Shown here piece by piece: positions 15,354-23,808 of a stretch of 64,000 bases of DNA. The position numbers and the translations under genes were made by a program. Source of the DNA: Planotetraspora mira (GTDB lineage Bacteria; Actinomycetota; Actinomycetes; Streptosporangiales; Streptosporangiaceae); the NCBI RefSeq assembly GCF_016863275.1, contig NZ_BOOO01000051.1, positions 1 through 64,000 on the forward strand, written 5' to 3'. Numbering within the stretch: position 1 is the first letter of the stretch; each line of letters begins with the position of its first letter. The notes under the pieces were generated by a model that saw only the letters and a program-made list of their open reading frames with translations, was not told the origin of the DNA and did no database searches.

Positions 15354-18011
15354 ATGACACGATCTCTGCCCGAGGAATGCGACGTCCTGCTCCGAGACGG
15401 TGGCATCGCGCACATCCGCCCCTTGCGCACCTCTGATCGAGACGACCTTCACCGACTGGTCGACAACTCCTCCGAACGCTCCCTCTACCTACGATTCGCC
15501 ACCGGAGGCACCGCCACAGCCCACGCTTACGTGGAACGGATGACGGGACCCGCGTATCGAGGCCAGGGGCTTGTGGCGACCGTACGCGGCCGGGTGGTCG
15601 GCGTCGCGGAATGGATCGGTGACGATGCCGCTGTCCAGGCGGACCTGGGCGTCTTGCTGGACGATGCGACGCATGGGCACGGGCTGGGCACGGTCCTGCT
15701 GGAACATCTGGCGCTGAACGCGGCCGAGAACGGGATCAAGGAACTCGCGGCCGACGTCCTCGCCGAGAACAGGCAGGTCATCCAGTTGCTGGAAGACGCG
15801 GGGCTGGAGGCGCGACGCCGTTATGTGGACGGCTGGGTCGAGTTCCGGATCTCCACGGAGACGACCGCTCAGCTGTTGACGAAGATCGATGCGCGTGCGC
15901 ATGAGGCGGAGAGCAACTCTTTGGCCGGTCTGTTCGAGGCCCGCTCGGTCGCGGTGATCGGAGCGAGTCGCGATCCGGGAGGCGTCGGGCACCGCGTGCT
16001 GCGAAACCTGGTCGCCGGCGGCTTCCGTGGGCCGATTTATCCGATCAACCCCAAGGCCACCGAAGTGGAGGGCCTGGCCGCCTATCCCGAGCCGGCCGCC
16101 GCTCCCGGGCACGTAGAACTGGCCGTGGTGGCCACCCCCGCCGCCGCGGTGCTCGATGTCGCGCGTGACTGTGCGCGGCACGGTGTGCGAAGCCTGGTCG
16201 TGGTCAGCTCGGGCTTCGCCGAGGCGGGACACGGCGACCAGGAGGCCGAACTGGTGAAGATCTGCCGTGAGGCGGGGATGCGCCTGGTCGGGCCCAACTG
16301 CCTGGGCGTGGTGAACACGGCCGTGTCGCTCAACGCGAGTTTCCTTCCCCGCCAGCCGCCGGCGGGAACGGTGGCCCTGATGTCGCAGTCGGGCGCCGTG
16401 GCGGTGGGGTTGATCGACCGAGCGGCCGAGATGAGCCTCGGTATCTCCTCGTTCGCCTCCGTCGGCAACAAGGCCGACGTCAGCGGCAACGACCTGCTCG
16501 AATACTGGGAGGACGATCCGTCGACCGGCGTCATCGCCCTGTACCTGGAATCGTTCGGCAACCCACGCAGGTTCGGCCGCATCGCCCGCCGCGTCAGCAC
16601 CAAGAAACCGATCATCGTCGTCAAGAGCGGTCGGGGGACGGCCGGTGGCCGGGCCGTACGATCCCACACCGCCGCGGCGGCGACACCGGACGCGGCGGTC
16701 GACGCGTTGCTGCGAGCCTCAGGCGTGATACGTGAGGGCAGCGTCCAGGACCTGCTCGACACGGCACGGCTGCTCGCTTCGCAACCGCTCCCGCGCGGAC
16801 GACGAGTCGCGATCGTCGGCAATTCCGGTGGCCCGCAGGCGATGACGGCCGACGCGTGTGAACGACGGGGGCTCGTCGTTCCCGAGCTGTCGGAAGCCAC
16901 CAGGCAGGCGTTGCGCGCGCGGCTCCGGGCGGCCGCGGCCGTCGGCAACCCCGTTGACATCACCGCTGACGGCGAGGCCGGGGAACTCGCGGACGCCATA
17001 CGGATCGTGCTGGCCGATCCCGGCATCGACGCCGTGCTGGTGGTCTACACACCGCCGTTCGGTTCAGGGCTGGAGAGAACGCGGGACGCCGTCGCCGCCG
17101 CGTCGGAAGGCGTGGACAAGACCGTGCTCGCCTGCGTCCTCGGGCGTGATGGACTCATCGGCTCGAACGTGCCGGCCTATGCCTTTCCCGAGCAGGCCGT
17201 CCACGCACTCAGCCGTGCGGTGGACCACGCCACATGGCGCGCACGCCCGCTCGACCCTCCCGTCGAGGTCCCCCCGGTGCACGCCTCGGCCGCACGCCGG
17301 ATCGTCGAAACCGACCTCGCCGCCCACCCCGAGGGCCGCTGGCTGGACTATTCCACCGCCGCGCGTCTGCTCGACTGCTACGGCATCCGCGTGGCCGACG
17401 CCATCTCGGTGGGCGGATCCGAATCGGCCTGCGAGGCGCTCGCGTGGCTGGGGCTGCCGGTGGCGCTCAAGGCGACAGGGCCCGATCTGGTGCACAAGAG
17501 CGACGTCGGCGGCGTCCGGGTGAATCTCCGCAGTGTGGAGGAGGTACGGCAGGCCTACCGCGAGATGGCGGAACGGGTCGGACCCGCCATGACCGGCGCA
17601 CTCGTCCAGCACATGGCCGCCGAAGGCGTCGAAATGATCGTCGGCGGCGTGGCACACGAGACGTTCGGACCTCTGATCATGGTCGGCATGGGGGGAGTGG
17701 CCGCCGAGCTTCTGGTCGACCGCGCCTTCCGAGTTCCGCCCATCAGCCGCGCGGAGGCCGGGCGCATGCTCGGCGAACTGCACTGCGCACCCCTGCTCCA
17801 CGGCTACCGCGGCCGCCCAGAGGTGAAGGTGGAAGCGCTGGAAACGCACATCATCGGGATCGGCCGCCTCATGGACGAGATCCCCGAGATCGCCGAACTC
17901 GACCTCAACCCGGTGATCGTCACACCCGGCGGCGCAGTCGCCGTCGATGTCCGCCTACGGTTGGCGCCGGCACCCGCCCGTCCTTCCCCGTTCCGTCGTC
18001 GCCTCAGGTGA
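15354..18011 (+). CDS. GNAT acetyltransferase fused to ADP-forming acyl-CoA synthetase
   Basis: The 885-residue protein starts with a GNAT domain (residues about 15-165) followed by an ADP-forming acetyl/succinyl-CoA ligase unit: CoA-binding Rossmann domain from SVAVIGASRDPGGVGHRV (about 198), two flavodoxin-like ligase domains with SQSGAVAVG, and a C-terminal ATP-grasp domain with VHKSDVGGVR. This is the protein lysine acetyltransferase (Pat) type with the GNAT at the N-terminus, as in Streptomyces. The catalytic His of an active ligase was not confirmed, and Pat proteins often lack it and use the domain only to sense acetyl-CoA. Such enzymes acetylate acyl-CoA synthetases to tune carbon metabolism. 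DevR-like boxes precede it. Confidence 0.9.
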   Translation: MTRSLPEECDVLLRDGGIAHIRPLRTSDRDDLHRLVDNSSERSLYLRFATGGTATAHAYVERMTGPAYRGQGLVATVRGRVVGVAEWIGDDAAVQADLGVLLDDATHGHGLGTVLLEHLALNAAENGIKELAADVLAENRQVIQLLEDAGLEARRRYVDGWVEFRISTETTAQLLTKIDARAHEAESNSLAGLFEARSVAVIGASRDPGGVGHRVLRNLVAGGFRGPIYPINPKATEVEGLAAYPEPAAAPGHVELAVVATPAAAVLDVARDCARHGVRSLVVVSSGFAEAGHGDQEAELVKICREAGMRLVGPNCLGVVNTAVSLNASFLPRQPPAGTVALMSQSGAVAVGLIDRAAEMSLGISSFASVGNKADVSGNDLLEYWEDDPSTGVIALYLESFGNPRRFGRIARRVSTKKPIIVVKSGRGTAGGRAVRSHTAAAATPDAAVDALLRASGVIREGSVQDLLDTARLLASQPLPRGRRVAIVGNSGGPQAMTADACERRGLVVPELSEATRQALRARLRAAAAVGNPVDITADGEAGELADAIRIVLADPGIDAVLVVYTPPFGSGLERTRDAVAAASEGVDKTVLACVLGRDGLIGSNVPAYAFPEQAVHALSRAVDHATWRARPLDPPVEVPPVHASAARRIVETDLAAHPEGRWLDYSTAARLLDCYGIRVADAISVGGSESACEALAWLGLPVALKATGPDLVHKSDVGGVRVNLRSVEEVRQAYREMAERVGPAMTGALVQHMAAEGVEMIVGGVAHETFGPLIMVGMGGVAAELLVDRAFRVPPISRAEAGRMLGELHCAPLLHGYRGRPEVKVEALETHIIGIGRLMDEIPEIAELDLNPVIVTPGGAVAVDVRLRLAPAPARPSPFRRRLR

Positions 18012-18063
18012 ACGCGCCGTTTCGACCGATCCGAGAGCGTGACACTCATAGAAAGAGGACGTC

Positions 18064-18510
18064 ATGAACGAGCGCACCGCCCCTCCCGTCCTGGAAGAGC
18101 TCAGTGCCGAGGAGTGCTTGAAGCTCATCTCTCCCGACGGGGTCGGAAGGATCGGTTTCACCACCCCGTCCGGGCCGGTGGTGCTGCCGGTGAACTACAC
18201 CATGCACCAGGAGGCGATCCTGTTCCGCACCGCGTTCGACGGACCGATGGACGAGGATCTGAACTCGGGAATCGAAGACCTGGAATTCAAGGTCGCGTTC
18301 GAGGTGGACCATATCGACACGGCGACTCGGGAAGGCTGGAGCGTCCTCGTACGGGGACCGGCCCACCGTGTCTCAGCGGAAGACGAGCTCGCCGCCGTAC
18401 GAGACTCAGCGCCCGAGCCGTGGGCCGGCGGCGAGCGGCGACTGTACATCCGCATCGCGCCCGTGCAGCTCACCGGCCGCCGCATCCGGCATCCCCAAGC
18501 TTCCGCGTGA
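18064..18510 (+). CDS. PPOX-class flavin-binding protein
   Basis: The 148-residue protein has the split-barrel PPOX fold typical of short actinobacterial members: LSAEECLKLIS, GRIGFTTPSGPVVLPVNYTM, a DHIDTATREGWSVLVRGPAHRV strand pair and the C-terminal LTGRRIR. These proteins bind FMN, F420 or heme, and several DosR-regulon members (for example Rv3131 neighbours and Rv2074-like proteins) look alike. AGAGGA precedes the ATG by six bases. It follows the GNAT/synthetase gene by 52 bp and is probably co-transcribed. A paralogue is encoded at 22751-23158. Confidence 0.85.
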   Translation: MNERTAPPVLEELSAEECLKLISPDGVGRIGFTTPSGPVVLPVNYTMHQEAILFRTAFDGPMDEDLNSGIEDLEFKVAFEVDHIDTATREGWSVLVRGPAHRVSAEDELAAVRDSAPEPWAGGERRLYIRIAPVQLTGRRIRHPQASA

Positions 18511-18518
18511 CTGACCTC

Positions 18519-18537
18519 GGGCCGGACGAACCGGCCG
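18519..18537. terminator. Short GC hairpin after PPOX gene
   Basis: GGCCGG (18520-18525) pairs with CCGGCC (18531-18536) around a five-base loop, nine bases after the stop codon. There is no T tract, so it may be a weak, actinobacterial-style terminator. Confidence 0.4.
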
Positions 18538-18667
18538 CTCACACGCTCGTTGGTTGTAGGTCGTCACCGCTTTCCATCCGTCTACGCGGATGCCGGAGCG
18601 CGACGCGCCGACTGGACCTTCCACGGCACTCGGCTCCCCATATGCGGACGTAGAGCCTCCCGGCGCT

Positions 18668-18747
18668 GGGACCCTCGAGCGGGGTCACACCTGCTTCACC
18701 CCATGGGTGACCAGCACGTTGGTCTACTCACTGGGGACCTTGGTCCT
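18668..18747 (+). promoter_or_regulatory. DevR/DosR-like boxes before the response-regulator gene
   Basis: GGGACCTTGGTCCT at 18734-18747 is the most symmetrical site of the window and lies 38 bp before the regulator's ATG, which suggests autoregulation. A second partial site, GGGACCCTCGAGCG at 18668-18681, lies 66 bp upstream, three times the 22-bp unit. Confidence 0.6.
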
Positions 18748-18785
18748 CTACCGCGGGCCGCCTCGGCACGGTTAACGTCCTAGGC

Positions 18786-19460
18786 ATGATTCGGGTGTTC
18801 CTGGTAGATGATCACGAGGTGGTTCGGCGCGGCATCGCCGCGCTGCTGGAGTCCGAGGACGACATCGAGGTCGTGGGCGAGGCCGGCACCGCGGAATCCG
18901 CGATCGCGCGTATCCCGGCGCTCAAGCCCGATGTGGCGGTGCTGGACGTCCGGCTCCCCGATGGCAGTGGGGTGGACGTCTGCCGGGAGGTCCGCTCCCG
19001 TGTGCCTGAGCTGGCCTGCCTGATGCTGACCTCGTTCGCCGACGAGGAAGCCCTGTTCAACGCGGTGATGGCAGGTGCCGCCGGATACGTGCTCAAGCAG
19101 ATCCACGGTTCCGATCTGGTCGGTGCGGTCCGCACGGTCGCGCGCGGCCAGTCCCTGCTCGATCCGGCCACCACGGCCACGATGCTCCAGCGGCTGCGTG
19201 ACCAGGCCGGTCATAAGGACCCGCTGGCCGCCCTCACAGATCAGGAGAGGCACATCCTGGAGCTGATCGGTGAGGGAATGACCAACCGGCAGATCGGCGA
19301 GCGGCTCTTCCTGGCTGAGAAGACCGTGAAGAACTACGTCTCGAACGTGCTGAGCAAGCTCAACATGCAGCGCCGTACTCAGGTCGCCGCGCTCGCGGCA
19401 CGGCTCAAGGCCGACCGGCCTTCCGGCAAGGGCCACTCGGACGGCGGAAAGGGCAAATGA
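18786..19460 (+). CDS. devR: DevR/DosR (OsdR)-like response regulator
   Basis: The 224-residue NarL/FixJ-family regulator is strikingly close to mycobacterial DosR: it begins MIRVFLVDDHEVVRRG, has the phospho-acceptor Asp54 in VLDVRLPDG, and its LuxR-type HTH reads LTDQERHILELIGEGMTN then FLAEKTVKNYVSNVLSKL. In DosR the same HTH reads the GGGACTNNNGTCCC palindrome, which agrees with the boxes in this window. The linked kinase is DevS-like, encoded 1.6 kb downstream. A box at 18734-18747 suggests it activates itself. The symbol is by similarity; in Streptomyces the homologue is called OsdR. Confidence 0.92.
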   Translation: MIRVFLVDDHEVVRRGIAALLESEDDIEVVGEAGTAESAIARIPALKPDVAVLDVRLPDGSGVDVCREVRSRVPELACLMLTSFADEEALFNAVMAGAAGYVLKQIHGSDLVGAVRTVARGQSLLDPATTATMLQRLRDQAGHKDPLAALTDQERHILELIGEGMTNRQIGERLFLAEKTVKNYVSNVLSKLNMQRRTQVAALAARLKADRPSGKGHSDGGKGK

Positions 19461-19502
19461 AGCCGGCCTCACCCCGTGGCGCCGCTGCTACGGCGCATAC
19501 GT

Positions 19503-19537
19503 CGGCACCCGCCCTTCGCGAGGAAGAGCGGGTGCCG
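19503..19537. terminator. Bidirectional hairpin between convergent genes
   Basis: CGGCACCCGC (19503-19512) and GCGGGTGCCG (19528-19537) form a perfect 10-bp stem with a 15-base loop. It lies between the ends of the response-regulator gene (plus) and the DoxX gene (minus), so it can terminate both. Confidence 0.75.
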
Positions 19538-19551
19538 GTGGACCGAAGCGG

Positions 19552-20118
19552 CTACTTGAGGATGGGGAAGCGCCGGACCACCCGAGTGTTCCGCCACCAT
19601 CCGCCGATGCCGAGCGTGTCGCCGGCGTCCGCCAGGGCCAGGGCGACCAGCACGATGGCGTACACGATGTGCTCGTCGACGAACGGGTTCGTCTCCAGCG
19701 GCAGCGACGCCGCCCACATGAGCACGAGGAGCAGGCCACCCGTGGCGGCGGTGATGCGCATGCCGGCGCCCAAGACGAGGGCCGTGCCGATGCCCAACAG
19801 GCCGATCATGAACAGCCAGTCCACCCACGTCTGCCCGGCCAGATCGGCGAAGAAGCCTCCGAACGCGTGCTCACTGGTTCCCTTGAGGAACCCGGTGGTC
19901 GGGCTGCCCCCGTTGATCCAGGCGCGGTCGGACGGTGTGGCGAAGCCCCAGCCGAAGACCTTGTCGAGGAATGCCCAGAGGAAGACCCATCCGACAGTGA
20001 TGCGCGCGACCGCCCAGGCGTAGTCAGCGGGACGTGTCGTCTGCTGTCCCCGGTCGTGCTTCACCACGGGGGTGTGGGGAGCGGCGTCATGCTGGTGGCG
20101 TCCTTCGGTGAGTGCCAT
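19552..20118 (-). CDS. DoxX-family membrane protein
   Basis: The 188-residue protein has four hydrophobic segments after a polar 35-residue N-terminus and begins its DoxX domain at WAVARITVGWVFLWAFLDKVFG. DoxX proteins are small membrane proteins linked to redox homeostasis and thiosulfate or quinone chemistry; the exact role is unknown. AAAGGG lies six bases before the ATG. It is divergent from the Hsp20 gene, and the two share a region with paired DevR-like boxes, so both probably respond to the local regulator. Confidence 0.85.
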   Translation of the reverse strand: MALTEGRHQHDAAPHTPVVKHDRGQQTTRPADYAWAVARITVGWVFLWAFLDKVFGWGFATPSDRAWINGGSPTTGFLKGTSEHAFGGFFADLAGQTWVDWLFMIGLLGIGTALVLGAGMRITAATGGLLLVLMWAASLPLETNPFVDEHIVYAIVLVALALADAGDTLGIGGWWRNTRVVRRFPILK

Positions 20119-20214
20119 GATCGGCCCTTTCAGTGCGGGGGTTCACTGTTTCCGTCTGCTCCAAGCACACCGTTTCGCCGCTCTGCCCGGCAGTGCCGTA
20201 CGGCTCGGCCCATC

Positions 20215-20251
20215 CCGCCGGATGTCCCGGGCCGCCTGGGACCTTCGGCAC
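20215..20251. promoter_or_regulatory. Tandem DevR/DosR-like boxes between doxX and hsp20
   Basis: GGGACCTTCGGCAC (20238-20251, plus) and GGGACATCCGGCGG (20228-20215, minus) lie with centres 23 bp apart in the divergent region, which is 327 bp long and holds no gene. A further degenerate site AGGACCTCCGCCCA lies at 20369-20382, closer to hsp20. Confidence 0.55.
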
Positions 20252-20445
20252 TGCCGCGGTGCCCGGCACTCGCGAAGACCCGTCGAGCACACAGCACAGC
20301 TCCCACACGGCTGAACGGCGCTCGGATGCCGAGCCGCGGGCAGATTGTGCCGAAGGACCCTGCGCCTGAGGACCTCCGCCCACACCACAGGCGGTGTGAC
20401 GGCAGTGGGATGGAAGGGCAAGCCGGCAAGGTGGAGGTGGGACAG

Positions 20446-20895
20446 ATGGGCACACCAGTGCGCAGAGAGCCAAGGGGATTCCTCCCCGACCTCATGGAAT
20501 TGCTGGAGGCTCCGTTGGCCGGGTTGCGACCGGCGGTGGGGCAGGCGATCCGCTTCGAGGACTACATCGCGGTCGGACGATATGTGTTGCGTGCCGAGCT
20601 GCCCGGAGTCGATCCCGAGAGGGACGTCGAGATCACTCTGGCTGATGGGATTCTCACCATCCGCGCCGAGCGTCACCACGAAGAGAAGGACAGGCACCGC
20701 ACCGAGTTCAGGTACGGCTTCTTCACCCGCTCCGTCGTGCTGCCGCCCGGGGCAGACGAGAAGGACGTCGAAGCTGTCTACGACCAGGGAATCCTCGAGG
20801 TCAGCGTCAAGCTCAACGAAAAGAAGCAGGAAGGCAGGCGCATCCTCGTCGGCAGGACGGCTGAGGACAAGGGCGGAATGGCAGGCAAGGGCTGA
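20446..20895 (+). CDS. Hsp20/alpha-crystallin small heat shock protein
   Basis: The 149-residue protein has a central alpha-crystallin domain (about 45-135: AELPGVDPERDVEITLADGI, then SVVLPPGADEKDVEAVYDQG) and a short tail with the RRILV anchor motif. It is an ATP-independent chaperone holding unfolded proteins, the counterpart of Acr/HspX in the DosR regulon. The ATG at 20446 is chosen because GGAGG lies eight bases upstream; an in-frame ATG at 20410 has no such site. The DevS-like kinase gene follows by 164 bp. Confidence 0.9.
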   Translation: MGTPVRREPRGFLPDLMELLEAPLAGLRPAVGQAIRFEDYIAVGRYVLRAELPGVDPERDVEITLADGILTIRAERHHEEKDRHRTEFRYGFFTRSVVLPPGADEKDVEAVYDQGILEVSVKLNEKKQEGRRILVGRTAEDKGGMAGKG

Positions 20896-20940
20896 ACCGT
20901 TCCGCTCGAGTCCGCGTAGAGCCATAGGGCCCCGGGCCGG

Positions 20941-20954
20941 CGTCGCAAGGTCCC
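20941..20954 (-). promoter_or_regulatory. Possible DevR-like box before the devS-like gene
   Basis: The minus strand reads GGGACCTTGCGACG. The left half fits the consensus well, the right half poorly. It lies 106 bp before the kinase ATG at 21060. Confidence 0.4.
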
Positions 20955-21059
20955 TTCACGCAGGGGTCGGCGCTCGGCCGGACCGAATGCGGGCGTGAAC
21001 ACCACGAAGCACCGCCCTGTGCTGTGCCTTCGCGTGGGCTGGGTGGGAAACTTCGCGGT

Positions 21060-22754
21060 ATGACGGAGAACGAGCCACGCTCGCTGATCCCGCACATGCG
21101 GCTCGACGACCTGTTGGCCGAGTTGCAGGCGCGACTGAACGCGGTACTGGCGTCTCGAGACCGCGTTCATGGGCTGCTGGACGCCGTCGTGTCGGTGGGT
21201 AGTGACCTTGATCTGGAGACGGTTCTGCACCGGATCGTCGAGACCGCCATCACCCTCGTCGATGCCAGCTACGGGGCGATGGGGGTGATCGGCGAGGAGA
21301 ACACGCTCGTTCAGTTCATCCCCGTGGGCTTGACCGAACAGGAGATAGCGAGAATCGCCCACTGGCCGCACGGCCTGGGCCTGCTCGGACTGTTGATCAA
21401 GCAACCGCAGACGCTGCGGCTGGCCGACATCTCCCAGCATCCCGAGTCCTACGGGTTTCCGCCGGGCCATCCCCCGATGGGGAGTTTCCTCGGCGTGCCC
21501 GTCAGGGTCCGGGACGAGATCTTCGGAAACCTCTACCTCACCGAGAAACGCGGGGGAGGGGAGTTCGACGAAGAGGATGAGGCGATCGTCGTCGCGCTCG
21601 CCACCGCGGCCGGCGTCGCCATCGAGAATGCCCGGTTGTATGAGGAGACCCGCCGCCGAGAGAGCTGGCTGAAGGCCTCCTCGGAGATCACCACCGCACT
21701 TCTGTCGGGAGCCGAACCGCAGGAGGTGCTCACCTTGGTCGCACGGCGGGCCCGGGAAATGGCCGACGCCGACGCCGTCACGATCCTGCTGCCAGGCGCC
21801 GACCGGGAATCCGTCCGTACGGTCAACGAGGACGGCCAGATGGACCGGCAGTACACGGCAGGTGAGATCGCAGGCACGCTGGCCGGCCGGGCCTGTGTCA
21901 CCGGGGAACCTCTCATGGTCGACGATCCGGCCGAAGGCGACCTCCTGGAGGCCGCGCCTGACCGTTTTCCGGCAGGTCCCCTGGCGGCCGTTCCGCTCGG
22001 CGCGGCGGGAGCCGTACGAGGTGTGCTGTCACTGGGCAAACGCTCAGGGCGCATCCCGTTCAGCATGTCTGAGGTGCGAACGCTGCACGCCTTCGCCGGG
22101 CAGGCGGCCGTCGCGCTGGAGCTCGCAGACACCCGCAAGGACGCGGAGCGGCTGGGACTGCTGGAGGACCGCGACCGCATCGCCAAGGACCTGCACGATG
22201 TCGTCATCCAGCGGCTCTTCGCCGTCGCCATGACGCTCATGAGCACGGTTCGGCTGGTAGAGCGGCCGGAGGCGTCATCGAGGTTGCAGAGCGCGATCGA
22301 CGAGCTGGACGGGACCATCCGGCAGATCCGCTCGACCATCTTCGCCCTCCAGGCGCCGCGCGATGCGGGTGCTCCGAGTCTGCGGGCACAGATCGTGGAG
22401 GTGGTCGAGGGCGCTCGCGGGCATCTGGGCTTCATGCCGGGGCTGAGTATGGAGGGCCAGCTCGACAACGAGGTGTCTCCAGAGCTCGCCGAGCAGGTGC
22501 TGGCGGTGCTCCGTGAGGCGCTGTCCAATGTGGTCCGGCATGCCATCGCCCACCGGTCGGACGTGACGGTTCGGGCGGAGGAAGGGTGGCTCACCCTGAT
22601 CGTGCAGGACGACGGGGTGGGGATCCCGTCCGGAGGGCGGCGCAGCGGCCTGCGCAACCTCGAAGAACGAGCGCACGCGCTGGGCGGCTCATTCGAGGTG
22701 GCGCCATTGGCGGCCGGAGGAACCCGGGTCCTGTGGCGGGTGCCGCTGTCCTAG
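21060..22754 (+). CDS. devS: DevS/DosT-like GAF sensor histidine kinase
   Basis: The 564-residue soluble kinase has two GAF domains (about 45-195 and 215-360), a HisKA_3 dimer domain with DRIAKDLHDVVIQRLF (phospho-acceptor His379) and a C-terminal HATPase (EALSNVVRHA, DDGVGIPSG). In mycobacterial DosS and DosT the first GAF binds heme through a His (149 or 147), giving oxygen, NO and CO sensing. Here GAF1 keeps the PESYGFPPGHPPMGSFLGVP segment with His137 at the matching place, so heme binding is likely but not shown. The start at 21060 drops a poorly conserved extension. Its stop overlaps the convergent PPOX gene by four bases. The partner is the regulator at 18786. Confidence 0.9.
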   Translation: MTENEPRSLIPHMRLDDLLAELQARLNAVLASRDRVHGLLDAVVSVGSDLDLETVLHRIVETAITLVDASYGAMGVIGEENTLVQFIPVGLTEQEIARIAHWPHGLGLLGLLIKQPQTLRLADISQHPESYGFPPGHPPMGSFLGVPVRVRDEIFGNLYLTEKRGGGEFDEEDEAIVVALATAAGVAIENARLYEETRRRESWLKASSEITTALLSGAEPQEVLTLVARRAREMADADAVTILLPGADRESVRTVNEDGQMDRQYTAGEIAGTLAGRACVTGEPLMVDDPAEGDLLEAAPDRFPAGPLAAVPLGAAGAVRGVLSLGKRSGRIPFSMSEVRTLHAFAGQAAVALELADTRKDAERLGLLEDRDRIAKDLHDVVIQRLFAVAMTLMSTVRLVERPEASSRLQSAIDELDGTIRQIRSTIFALQAPRDAGAPSLRAQIVEVVEGARGHLGFMPGLSMEGQLDNEVSPELAEQVLAVLREALSNVVRHAIAHRSDVTVRAEEGWLTLIVQDDGVGIPSGGRRSGLRNLEERAHALGGSFEVAPLAAGGTRVLWRVPLS

Positions 22755-23158
22755 CGCCGGATACGGCGTCCGGAAAGCTGCTTGAGATCCACCACGATGT
22801 AGTGGTCCCGGCGGCCTTGAGCCCATGGCGTCAGTGGCAGGCGCGCCAGGGCGGCGGTCTCCGCGGGATCGTCCACCGTCCGCGCGCGTCCCACCGCCGT
22901 CACCGACCATCCCGTGCCTGCCCGGGCGTCGTACTCATCGGTCTCGAAGGCGACCACCGCGTTCGCGGCGGCCACCGCGAGTTTCGAATCCCGCGATGTA
23001 CGGATGACGACCCGTTCGCCGTCGAGATGGAAGTTGACGGGCTGAACTGCGGGGAGGGCGCGGTCGGTGAAGACGATGCGTCCGATGGGCACCGAAGCGA
23101 GCAACGCGATGCACTCCTCCGGGGAAAGGATCTGAAGCCCGGCCGAATCTGTTCTCAC
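22751..23158 (-). CDS. PPOX-class flavin-binding protein (second copy)
   Basis: The 135-residue protein is a paralogue of the one at 18064-18510: ILSPEECIALLASVPIGRI, LPAVQPVNFHL, then GTGWSVTAVGRARTV and the C-terminal LKQLSGRRIRR. It belongs to the split-barrel flavin or F420-binding group; the reaction is unknown. The minus strand upstream carries the DevR-like site GGGACCTTCGCCCC 38-51 bp from the ATG. Its 3' end overlaps the end of the devS-like gene by four bases, tail to tail. Confidence 0.85.
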   Translation of the reverse strand: MRTDSAGLQILSPEECIALLASVPIGRIVFTDRALPAVQPVNFHLDGERVVIRTSRDSKLAVAAANAVVAFETDEYDARAGTGWSVTAVGRARTVDDPAETAALARLPLTPWAQGRRDHYIVVDLKQLSGRRIRR

Positions 23159-23195
23159 GCCACCCAGCCTGCCTGAGCGCGCGCGGCGTCGGTAA

Positions 23196-23209
23196 GGGGC
23201 GAAGGTCCC
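23196..23209 (-). promoter_or_regulatory. DevR/DosR-like box upstream of second PPOX gene
   Basis: The minus strand reads GGGACCTTCGCCCC, one of the best matches in the window. I see no second site 22 bp away. It lies between the PPOX start (23158) and the stop of the FMN-binding gene (23269). Confidence 0.6.
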
Positions 23210-23268
23210 GTGTCACCCCTGTCGCCTGGCGGAAGGGCTCAGCCGATCGTGGCAAACCGTAGGCAGCG

Positions 23269-23799
23269 TCAGAGCCCTGCCTTGTCGATGGCGCTCTGCA
23301 GCGACGCGATGTAGCCCTCGCTGGTGTAGGTGGCGCCGGAGACGCTGTCTATCCGGCCGGATTGAGCGGAAAGCGTCTCCTGATTCAGGATTGGCAGCGC
23401 CTGGGTGTTGATCTCGAAGTCCCGGTTGTTGCCGTCGGGCGCCTGCAGCACGTTGACGCCGGTCAGTTTCCCCCCGGAGAGGACTATCTCCACCTGCACG
23501 GGCCCCCAGCGGGTATCGGCGATACCGCCGGTGACGACCTTGTCTCCGCTTGTCGCACCCGCGCCGGCGCCCGCGCTCGTCCAGTTCCCCTGGTGTACCG
23601 ATTCCTTGGCACCCGAAGTGCTCGGACTGTTCGACTTCTTGGGACTGCCATCCCCACTCATGTCCCCGCTCGAGCGGTTGCTCTTGTCTGAGACCGCAGC
23701 GGGAGGATCGGCCAACGCCGTGATCTCGTGGGGCTTGAAGGACAACAACAGGACCAGGCCGACGGCGGTGGCGAGCACGGCCAATATCGCTCTGCGCAT
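23269..23799 (-). CDS. Exported FMN-binding (flavinylated) protein
   Basis: The 176-residue protein has an N-terminal membrane anchor or signal (residues about 3-22), a Ser/Gly/Lys-rich linker (30-80) and a C-terminal FMN-bind domain. The DSVSGATYTS motif near residues 151-160 is the site where ApbE transferase attaches FMN through a phosphoester to the threonine of SGAT (Thr157). Such proteins pass electrons outside the membrane. It ends nine bases after the ferric-reductase-like gene upstream (stop 23809), so the two form an operon and probably one electron-transfer chain. No apbE gene is seen in the window; it must be elsewhere. Confidence 0.87.
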   Translation of the reverse strand: MRRAILAVLATAVGLVLLLSFKPHEITALADPPAAVSDKSNRSSGDMSGDGSPKKSNSPSTSGAKESVHQGNWTSAGAGAGATSGDKVVTGGIADTRWGPVQVEIVLSGGKLTGVNVLQAPDGNNRDFEINTQALPILNQETLSAQSGRIDSVSGATYTSEGYIASLQSAIDKAGL

Positions 23800-23808
23800 G
23801 GGATTCCT

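Noticed and set aside
15489-16667. Minus-strand open frame of 392 codons over the GNAT/synthetase gene
   Set aside because: Antisense shadow without domains; the plus-strand protein is well conserved.
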